Positions 55,373 through 64,000 of a stretch of DNA of 64,000 nucleotides are shown piece by piece. The notes beneath the pieces are model-generated. The model was not told where the DNA came from, searched no databases, and saw only the letters and a program-made list of their open reading frames with translations. Position numbers and translations under genes: made by a program. The DNA lies in the NCBI GenBank assembly GCA_006384855.1, contig VCJN01001699.1, positions 62,001-126,000 on the forward strand, given 5' to 3'. Source of the stretch: Tetraselmis striata. Its lineage: Eukaryota > Chlorophyta > Chlorodendrophyceae > Chlorodendrales > Chlorodendraceae. Every line of letters starts with the position of its first letter. Position 1 is the stretch's first letter.

Positions 55373-56717
55373 CACCCCTCCACATAAGTTTGGGGTCCCT
55401 TTTCGGCAGTCTCAAGACTTCAGAAGTCTAGGGTACCTGAACGTAGGTTATATGAGATGAAACCCTGGAATCTCAGAGGGTTTTATAAGACCTGCATAAC
55501 GAGTGGCTCAAACCGAAGCTTAAAGACCTTTGACTAGGGTGTCACGCTGCACTTGGTGCGTGGATGGGCGTCGCCTGCAACTGCACCAAAACCAGGGTCG
55601 GTATCGCGCACACGCCGACGCGCGTGAATAGACAACCACACGGCGGGATGGCCATGAACGCGTGAGGAAACACATTGGTGAGGGGCTCGGGTGCATTTGG
55701 TTGGGGTGCAGCCGTGTGGGTGGCTGCTAGTACATGTCGCGTTGCGATACTGACATGGCATCAGTGTTGGCCACGCTCAGCAACACCCCCTCGGCTTTAA
55801 AACGCTACAACTTCTCAGGGTTTGCTCAGAAAACCTTTTTAAAAATACCACGCAATTCCTCGTTCAAATCTGCGTCAAAATCAGTCCTCCAATATCAAAA
55901 ATCGATTTTTGGGGCCCCGGGAAAAATCCCCAAAGATGATCATCCAAGTTGCCCCTCACTGCCTCATGTGCCCACCCATGTCGGGCGCGTGGCTTTGCGC
56001 CAAGTGCGTGTCTAAGCCCCATACTCGGTTGCGCGAGAGCGTTATGTGTGTGGATGACCACGGACCACCAACACTTGGCATGTGCCGCCTCCTAGCGATA
56101 CACACACCTACCAGCCAAAATGTCATTTTCCACAGCATTTTTCAAGGAATTTCATATTAATTAAACTCCACGCCCCTACCGCGCCACCCCGCCCACGAAA
56201 CGGTGCAACTGGCATTCCACCACGCGCCCCCATAGTAGAGCATTGCCCCACGCCAAGGGGGCCATCGAACGCCTCTCCTACGTGCGTTCGCCACAGAAAC
56301 AGCAGCATTTTCACCCCAAAACTGCCCCCCACAGTGGCCAACTTGTCGTTGGGGTGTCACGTCGTGCCTATAGCGACATGCTTTCAGTGGCCTACACGCA
56401 CGGTGTGTGCAACTTTATGCCAAGGGCCGTATTCACCGAGTTTGGTGCGACGAGTGCCGCTATTTCCATAGGTTTGGACGGTTGGCGCAACCCACAATTT
56501 TCTAGCGCCAACGCATCATGCAATGATTTCGCGTTTTTTTCAAGGGCGCTCACAAATGGTCGTGTTGTCGCGCGGGTGGGTATAAAGCGCACAATAGGCG
56601 TTTGCCCGAACTATTCCCACTGTAGTTGGCATGTATGCACATGCAGCCGGCGTTATCCTCGCCCATGCATGCGCTTTGCGATCTAAAATGCAAAACCCAG
56701 ACTTATGTGGAGGGGTG
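55373..56717. mobile_element. 1.35-kb TIR element with TA flanks
   Basis: The left end CACCCCTCCACATAAGT.TG pairs with the right end as an inverted repeat of at least 20 bp (left 55373-55394, right about 56696-56717), each flanked outside by TA. The interior has frames of up to 147 codons with no recognised domain. TA target sites are typical of Tc1-mariner-type elements, so it may be a non-autonomous member, but the TA could also be part of the inverted repeat. Confidence 0.7.
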
Positions 56718-56845
56718 TATTAAAAGCAGGACTAACCAAAAGACTAACTAAATAGACTAACTAAAAGATGAACACAGCAAGCCGCCCACAGGCGGCCTGT
56801 AGTGGTATCGACTACACCTGCTGTACTACTACTAATCCATGTTTT

Positions 56846-58400
56846 TTCGTTGTTAAGTATTAACTGAGGTTAGAAAACGACAACGGAGTGATGCCCCAAT
56901 CCTATAGCGGTGCCAGCCCTAGTCGGCCGTGTGCAATCGGCGCCACGATGCTCCGGAAATTTCCGGAATCTTCCTGCGCCGATTCGTACATCGGCCGCCG
57001 GCATCCCCGGCACCGGAGGGTTGGTGGCAGCAGCTCTAGACCCTTCAACAGCACTGGCTATTTAGACGGGACACGGACTCGGCACAGTCCATCCCTTTTG
57101 CTGTTGCTTGCGCAACAGACAATCGCACGGTGCTCTGCGCCGTGAGGGACCGTGTGCTCGGCATCATCGGTGCACGTTAAACCTCCGCAGCGATGGCGTT
57201 CCGCTGCTAGGTTGTTCATGGGCCGCCCAATCGCGCAGAGCGGGCGTGCCAGCCGCGCCGGCCCGTATGGCGTAGCACGCCTGCGCTTTTCCCATCGCGC
57301 GCCGGCCCCGCGTTGCTCGCCCGCCAGCGTGACGTCCGACACTCCTGTGGTATCAGCCGTCCATGGTGCTTGCAGCCCGGATCCTTCCGACCTCTGCTTG
57401 CCTTCGGCGTGGCGGGAGTCCGTCACCCTTGCGCGAGACGACACCCGAGTTGTTACCCTGCTGACATCCCGGCGCGTCGTGCGCTGATCTGCCGGGTTTT
57501 TACTACTGCTTCCGACGTGTGGCGCCGCCGGAGCTTTCTTCTAAAATTACTGGCCACCTTATCGCGCGCGACGTGTCACTGGAGCGCTACTCGAGCGCCT
57601 CGTGGTGGAAACGTTGGAGAGGGGGCCGAATCGCATCTTCTTGCGCGTGTCGTCGCGACACTACGGTCCCTGCGTGAGCCTGGCGTCACGCGTTCGCCTG
57701 CACGATCGGCTCCGCGGCGCTTCCGATGCGTCGCGCGAGCCGTGCTCGTTGTTCGGCAAGTGGAGCGTCCGCAGCTTGCGCACAAGCGATGAACGGGGAG
57801 CGTGGAGACAGCCGCCGCTCGTGTGGCCGGCCCGCGCATCCGTCGGTGTGTTGTTTGTTCTCAAACACCGGCCTAGCGGGCACGTGGGAAGCGCGCGCCG
57901 CTAGGCCGCTGTGGACTTCGGCTTCCTTGGCAAAAATGGCTGTGCCTCCCTCTGCCCAGTGCCTACCTGCCTGCTCATGGAAGTAGTTTAATCGTTGTTA
58001 AGTATTAACTGAGGTTAGAAAACGACAACGGAGTGATGCCCCAATCCTATAGCGGTGCCAGCCCTAGTCGGCCGTGTGCAATCGGCGCCACGATGCTCCG
58101 GAAATTTCCGGAATCTTCCTGCGCCGATTCGTACATCGGCCGCCGGCATCCCCGGCACCGGAGGGTTGGTGGCAGCAGCTCTAGACCCTTCAACAGCACT
58201 GGCTATTTAGGCGGGACACGGACTCGGCACAGTCCATCCCTTTTGCTTTTGCTTGCGCAACACCCACCCTCCACTCCCATCCTGGTTGTCTTGCCAGGCC
58301 TCAGCGCCGATGTAATTCATCGACACTGGTCCTTTGGCAAAACTGGCTGTGCCTCCCTCTGCCCAGTGCCTACCTGCCTGCTCATGGAAGTAGTTTAACT
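56846..58400 (+). repeat. Two direct repeat units, the first carrying an about 0.8-kb insert
   Basis: A block of about 270 bp, starting TCGTTGTTAAGTATTAACTG and ending TTGCTTGCGCAACA, occurs at 56849-57119 and 57992-58262, nearly identical. A second shared block (GGCTGTGCCTCCCTCTGCCC to GGAAGTAGTTTAA) follows at 57928-57990 and 58336-58399. So one repeat unit occurs twice in tandem, and the first contains an extra GC-rich segment (57120-57927). The 270-bp block begins TGTT and ends AACA internally, like an LTR, but no matching target duplication or primer site was found. Confidence 0.7.
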
Positions 58401-59685
58401 TATTCTTATTCATGTTTTTCTTATTTTTCACACATTAATTAGCGACTACATGAGCCAGCAGCAGAATGCGATATCAGGATATTTGTAACACCATTGCCTT
58501 AACATGTGCGCACTGAAAGCAGCACTAAATGTGCTGTACTATGGGCATAGTAATATACTCCCATGAGTACCGGTATTATAATTACATGAGCTAGCAGCAG
58601 AAGTACATGTATGGCCTGCGTCATTTGGTTCTGTAATCGTCTCCATGTACCTGGGTACCAGTACTTGCTGAACATGATGTGATATTCACACTGTACTGCA
58701 CAGTTTTTGCTGCAAGGGAATCACTGTTGCTAGTCCTGTCCCGGGGGCGGAAAAACCGCAAAGTTTTATTGGATTGGTGTTACAACATTCTGAGGATCGC
58801 TATGTATGGTCCCTGTGGTCTATATAGTTACATGAGCTAGCAACAGAAGGCGATATCATGAAATCACCCAAAAAAAGGACAATCAAAAAGGTCCTCTACA
58901 GCGACTGCGAGGTGGAAGCAGTAACATGAGAAGACGCAGAATGGGCACGAGCCCACGCATCAGACTTGGCCATCTGCACACCGGGAGAGAGAATGCCGCC
59001 CAGCAGGGTACCATGCACGCAAGCCGAGACCCGCTGCAACAGCCCCCGCCGTGTGCGCGATAGGTGACGGCGGAACTCGGCTGGTTGGCTGGCGACAAAG
59101 TTCCGAAGTGCCTAAACGGATTGACCACGAAGAAAGCATATATGAGGTCGGGGCGGAAGGACCGCCAAGGAAGTTGCGCACAGCCAACAACACCGCGAAG
59201 ATGTAGACCACCGTCAAAGCGGACTTCCCGAGACGGTCCTCAACCAAAAAAGGGTCACATAACGTAGCACCGGTGAGCACCCTGCACTGGGGCGGAAGAC
59301 GCCCGGTCCGCTGCCAACTTACCATGCTCCGCCTCGGCCGTTGCGATTCCCGGGGTGCACCAGCGGGGGTCGTATATGGATGGCGTATATGGTCGCTATA
59401 GCTTTCAGATTCCCCGCCAAAAAGGCCCGCCATGTGGGATATTCAAAATATTCGCAATGGCTGAGCACCCCCGCCATGTAATTATTCTTGCTATTTTAAT
59501 ACCGATATATTCCTTTCAGTGTTTGTTTGCGTATATGTGACCGCATTTTAACCGGAAATAGTCTGCAAGCCGTATTTTAACAGAAATAAACTACACGCCC
59601 GCCAGCGGATGGTGAGCAAGTGCGTGAGAAACCGCCATCCTGGACACTCAGTGACATTGAAATATGTGTTCATCCGCTTAAGAAG
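58401..59685. other. Repeat-rich region without a gene
   Basis: Contains three minus-oriented copies or fragments of the 82-bp element (58446-58480, 58582-58602, 58822-58905). Frames between 58883 and 59433 on the minus strand show no recognisable domain. Confidence 0.5.
58822..58905 (-). mobile_element. Copy of the 82-bp dispersed insertion element
   Basis: On the minus strand it begins GTCGCTGTAGAGGACC and ends GCTAGCTCATGTAACTATAT, close to the copy in the 5' LTR. No clear target duplication is visible here. Confidence 0.75.
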
Positions 59686-59985
59686 TTAACGGCACCACCA
59701 GGTTTCAATACGGGCTGTCCCATCGCCCGTGAGCCATGCGTTCCGTGCCAAAGAGCTACTTAGGACAGTCGCCACAAGCTCCCCTGCCATCTTCCAGCTC
59801 GGTGCATTCGGCAGCGGTGCTTCGCGTACTTGTGCCCGCGAGGGTCGCAAAGGCTTATCAATAAGTTCGCACAAGCGCTCGATCGGTCGGGGTTCCTTTT
59901 CTCGGTAGTGAGTCGTCATGCCACGCACATGCGTTACATCATCGGCAGCGATAGACAACCCCTTGGTAGTGTGGTTTACCGGCAA
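59686..59985 (-). pseudogene. Coding relic, partner of the repeat at 9.3 kb
   Basis: A 99-codon minus-strand frame with PLPNAPSWKMAGELVATVLS and LTGDGTARIETWW, homologous to 9288-9420. The part before it (MPVNHTTKGLSIAADDVTHV and following) extends beyond the shared region and indicates that the source protein was longer. The family is not recognised. Confidence 0.45.
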
Positions 59986-62530
59986 CTCGTGCGCCAGAAG
60001 TCGCTCTCCGTTTTTGCTATGGCTTTACAGCTGGGACGTTTTTGGGTGGCGATGTGCACGCCGGTATGGAATTGGAGCTGGGGGGAGGGGGGGTCCCCTT
60101 TGGGGGGGATTTTAAACCTCAGCACCCGAAGTCGAGTGAGTCGTAGCACGTACGGGCTTTTGTGGGCTCCCGCAGTGGAGCACCTCTCGAGTCACCTATT
60201 GAAGCTAGGTGGGGCGGACGCGCTCGATGCCATGGCCGTTGCTCGTCACGGTTGCCAACGACGACAACTACGCCTACCGCAAGAAACCGGCGCGGACGAC
60301 GAAGGAGGACGTCCGTGTCGTCATGACGGCCGTTTGCCGTCTCGCAAGATACTTCAACTCGGTCTGCGGGTCCTCGCAACATGGCATCGTGGCATCGACG
60401 GTCGTTGCGCGTGAGTGTTTTCCCGAACTACTCGCGGAATTGGTCCGTTACGGGGATGGCTCTGCTCATGCGCCCGTGTTTTGAGAGGGCTCGGTGCCCT
60501 CGTTCTAACCGTGCCGCAGCAACGTTTGCTGTGGGTGCAGTGGGAAGCATCTGAGCGGCTCGGTCCGTCGCGTTTCCGACGTTTTCTATTGCAAAGTCGT
60601 CGTCATATATAGAGGGGCAACGACTACAACTTGAAGCTGCCCGCCTGGGGGCAGCTCTATCACGACCGCCTAGCGTGCCCGACGTCTCGTGGTGTCCGTA
60701 ACTACCCTTTGCCAGTTCCCGGTTTGAAACCTCTGAGGGCGTCGCTAGTGCAGCAGCGACTGCGGGCTCATCACAACCTTCGTCCTGACAACACTTGCAT
60801 CGTTGCGAGCCGGCGTAGAATATCAGAGTCTACGCCGAACAACCCGTTCCCGACTACCCGACATCTCACCTCTAACATATGGAGATGCCCCCGCGGACAA
60901 CTCGTTTTGGCGACACTCGACCACTTAGCGTGGCCTGTGCGTTTCCTGGCGTCATCGTAGACCTGCGACCTGCGACCTCATGGTCGGCAACCATCGCTAG
61001 TGCAGCAGCGGCGGTCGCCTCGCCACACTCCGCGAAGCGAGGCCCGCGAAGACGACTTACCGAGACGGCGAGTCTTCTACGACGTCGCCGGCAACCGACC
61101 CCGACACACATCAACACCGGTACGGCACGACCACGTAGTGCCCCGATGCGCTATGAGTTTCAAGTGCCGCCCTCGTGCGAGGCGGTGGGACGACCGCCGC
61201 TGGTGGTGATGGCAGCGGCCGTACACGATCGTCGTCGCACGGCGTCACATATGCCCACCGCTCGCAATGCACATCGCCGGTATAGGTGCATAGTTACCGC
61301 CGTGTCGCGTACAACGTACAATACTCCACATGGTTGGACGCGGCGCGCTCGCGCGCCAGCGCGTGTAGCCCGTACTCATCGTACATGTGCCGTTGTGTTG
61401 GGCACTTGCCAACCTTCCCGCTCATGCTGGCCTACACTTCATGTAAGGTATTGTAATGTAAATGCAATGGAGAGGCAAAGGTTGCAAGAAGAACCGAATG
61501 TTACAGATATTTGCATAGCATTGGCACTTCTAGCGAACCGGCTATCGGTCAGAACAAAGCAGAAGCAGTAGCCGTGGCAGATGGTGTAGAGCAGAAGCAA
61601 TAGCCGTGTGAGATTGTTCGGAAGTGTTCAGGATCTTCGGGACATTGCATATCAGCATTGTCATTGTTAGCACAGTTAGTTGGTTGGTTGCAAGCAGCAT
61701 TCTGCATTTGGACATGTTGTAGAGGTGCGGTACAGTACATGCGCCATCATAAAGTAGCATGTATGCTCACGCGGCAGATATAGAAGGCGTGTATAATAAC
61801 TCACGCGCGCTGGGACGCGCCGGCGACGCGCGAGGGGTCCACGGGCGCGCGGATAATACCAGGAGTGGCGAAGTATTCCGTGTTTCTGAAGTACGGGAAC
61901 TCCCGCGGGGGCAGCTCGTGCCGAATGCTGACATGGAGCAACATCGCGGGCGTTAACCGGGCGGCAACCGAGAATCATGTATTATTTGTTTTTTACATCA
62001 GTGCTTTAACATGATATGCGCACTACAAGTAGAACTAAAAGCAACAAAGGTTGCCAGCAAGAAGATTAGAGACAGAAGCATGAAACCAAGGTCAAGCAGG
62101 AGGCCAGGGAGCCAGGAGCCAAGGAAGAGCCAAGGGAACCACGAAGTCGCCAAGCTCCCAGGAACCAAATGGTCAAGGAAAGCACTGAAGCCAAGGAACA
62201 ACCAGAAAGACCGCAAGGGAAACATGAAACCAATAGAGACCACCGCCCCGGGGTAGGCCATCAGCTGCGGCGAGAACGCTTGCAACCAATGACCCGGGTC
62301 ATAGCAACACAGGCCGACGAGCGACGCGACGCAGGCGCAGGAACACTATCACGTGCCGCGCGCGCCGCCGCGACCCCGCCAAGAACGTTGTTTGTATGTG
62401 CCATGTTGATGAGCAAGGAGAAACGGTGGCGCCACACAGACAAGAGCCGGCCGATTTTCTGGCCAATGTGAGTGTGGCTAGCTTTCGCGAGGTCCACCAA
62501 GAAGGCATCAGCGTGCGGGGCCAGCGAGCC
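59986..62530. other. Region without a supportable gene
   Basis: GC-rich, CG- and CGAC-rich stretches (60120-61430) give overlapping frames in several phases with no domain; a frame at 60879-61571 (230 codons) is Arg/Thr/Pro-rich and looks like a chance frame. From 61990 to 62250 the plus strand is purine-rich with AGCCA/AAGG motifs. No RNA gene seen. Confidence 0.4.
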
Positions 62531-62533
62531 GAG

Positions 62534-62935
62534 CTAGGAGACGGCGAAAGGAAAAAGCGATGCATGCCGGCGGCGTTTCGGACACCCTCGATCATACTTT
62601 TGGATTTTGTGGCGCTCTGCGGCTCGCAATGCAGTCGTTGGATCCCAACTTGACACGCCGAGGATAGGGGCAATGGTGGTATCGACAACAACCGTGTTCC
62701 CGCGGATATCACCAAAGTTACCCAGAGAGCCCAACACCGGCCGGCCGGCCGTCGCTGCCCCTCGGAAGAGAAACAAGCACCGACGGGTCCGTGTGCATCT
62801 GGATACACTAGGCTCCCAGACTGTCTCGTAATAACACTGTAATGGCCCGAAATCGCGATTTTCCCACGGAATGGGCTTGTGATCGCTATATACACCGTGT
62901 AATCGCCACTTTTTTGCTAGGCTCGGTAGTCGCAA
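62534..62935 (-). pseudogene. Possible retroelement-protein relic
   Basis: The minus-strand frame contains NTVVVDTTIAPILGVSSWDP, TTALRAAERHKIQKYDRGCP. The pattern of a hydrophobic strand ending in Asp, an Ala-rich helix and K..KY..C recalls a region found downstream of reverse transcriptase in non-LTR retroelements of algae and chytrids. This is recall from general pattern; no reverse transcriptase is seen nearby. Confidence 0.3.
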
Positions 62936-63254
62936 TGAAGTGCCTGGCGAGCCCGCATTCCGTAATTGCTACTATTACCATGTCGTGCCGTCCCCATAGT
63001 ACATTGGGCCCACATTGCGCCTCGCGCGGCTACCCGTAATCGCTCCGGGTTTCGCCACGCTGTACTTTAACACCTCACATGCTCCGTGACGACGCCCAAC
63101 GGCCAACGGTATCGTAGGGCTCAAACCGGCTGAATTGCTACAAGTGCGGGCGGGCAGTTAACCATATGCATAGCAGCAGCGTCAGCGCCAGTTACTAGCT
63201 CCTACCCACCCCGAAAGCACGCTGCGAGCCGCCGGCGCCAAGTAGTGGTGTGCC

Positions 63255-64000
63255 ATGGGGCGTCGCAACTCCAAGCGCCGTATTCCTCAGGGCAAGGAGG
63301 ACTGGACCGGTACCAAGAGGACTTGGGAAGAGGTGACCAAGAGAATGCGATGCCACGCGTGTGGCGCCTCTGTCTCGAAGACTTACTTCTACGACATTCG
63401 CAGATGGACGGAGGCGAGCGCCAAGCCTCCGGACACCGCCGCGCCTGTCGCAGCCGGTGGTGATGGTGCCCCTGCTGCACCGTACGTCCGTCACGACTCT
63501 GCTCCATCCGGACCCGGTCAGACCGAAACGCGGGGCGAGCCGGATGATGCGTCGATGCTGTCGCCGCCGCCATCCCCCCGCCTCCCTCTCCGCCGCTCCC
63601 GTCTCCCCGAAACGAATCAGCGAGCCCCGCACTACCCAGCGGCGGGAAGGGGCGTTCGGTGTCGTCTCATGGTGGCCTGGCAGCAAGCATGGCAGCGCAT
63701 GAGATGAATGCCGAGCTTCGCGTGGGCGTAGTCATAACCAAGATGTTCGGGACGCGGGGGAGCTTTCTCGGCCAGGTATCCCCCCCCCCCCCACCCACCC
63801 ATGTTGCCCAGCCCGACGTCCCGTTTCTACACCTGCCATAGGCCCACCGCCGCCATGTGATCGCCACCCGTGTGCATCACCCAATGTTCATGTCGTCATT
63901 TGGAGATGGGATAACGAGGACGCAGACCCGGCGGATAGGGAGCTGGTGATGAAGGTGATTTGCGACGACGGCGACTCGCAAGAGCTAAGTAAGACAGTAA
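63255..64000 (+). CDS. Partial gene at right edge, product with Tudor-like DGD motif
   Basis: A frame starts at ATG 63255 (MGRRNSKRRIPQGKEDWTGT) with RMRCHACGASVSKTYFYDIRRW, a possible half of a zinc site, and runs to 63707. Another phase, 63659-63774, reads AELRVGVVITKMFGTRGSFLG and ends at a donor GTATCC followed by a C-run (63779 onward). After it, 63887-64000 reads VHVVIWRWDNEDADPADREL and VICDDGDSQELS. The pair G..V.K.F...G.F.G and DGD.(E/Q)EL is a motif of small Tudor-like domains found in chromatin and retroelement proteins. How the first frame joins the second is unresolved (a missed intron or frameshift between 63430 and 63659). The gene continues beyond the window. Confidence 0.45.

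Noticed and set aside
60879..61571. A 230-codon plus-strand frame as a gene
   Set aside because: Arg/Thr/Pro-rich composition from CG-rich DNA, no domain, and competing frames of similar length overlap it.

Overview
The window looks like nuclear DNA of a unicellular eukaryote, most likely an alga. Host-type genes have GC-rich codons, are split by GT-AG introns, and include a nuclear SDHC with an N-terminal extension. That SDHC is nuclear argues against a typical red alga. I cannot name the species. Between the genes lie dense layers of mobile elements, AT-richer decayed repeats, and many pure poly-C or poly-G runs, often inside introns.

Host-type genes: an R-SNARE of the Sec22 family (445-1969, +), SDHC of mitochondrial complex II (2539-5100, -), a phytanoyl-CoA dioxygenase-family enzyme (6977-8746, -), an unrecognised three-exon gene (35931-37197, +), a 14-exon gene for a protein of about 997 residues (38647-50123, -), and a partial gene at the right edge (63255 onward, +). 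All splice models were built by hand by matching GT/AG sites and codon phase.

Region 9.8-32 kb is a nest of mobile elements. A broken pogo-like transposase (9.9-11.2 kb) is followed by a repeat-bearing proline-rich reading frame. A minus-strand Ty3-type LTR retrotransposon then runs from a 5' LTR at 31577-32019 to a 3' LTR at 13490-13847, with a polypurine tract, gag-like and integrase-end remains. Its interior holds an inverted, AT-richer pol segment and a palindrome of about 550-bp arms. Inserted in one palindrome arm is a 12,281-bp element (18683-30963) with terminal inverted repeats and an ATAT target duplication; the other arm supplies the empty site. The element carries two divergent multi-exon genes: a protein ending in a beta-class-like N4/N6 methyltransferase fold, and a protein with D/E/H motifs like an uncharacterised RNase H-like transposase family. 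Three arrays of a 24-bp minisatellite lie in its introns. This two-gene element is the best candidate here for an undescribed system.

Other elements: an 82-83 bp insertion sequence present in at least six copies (two with target duplications), a 1.35-kb TIR element at 55.4-56.7 kb, a SINE-like repeat in three copies, a transposon protein inside a 3-kb intron of the 14-exon gene, and several coding relics shared between distant parts of the window. Long stretches (32-35.9, 50.1-54.3 and 58.4-63.2 kb) hold no gene I can support.
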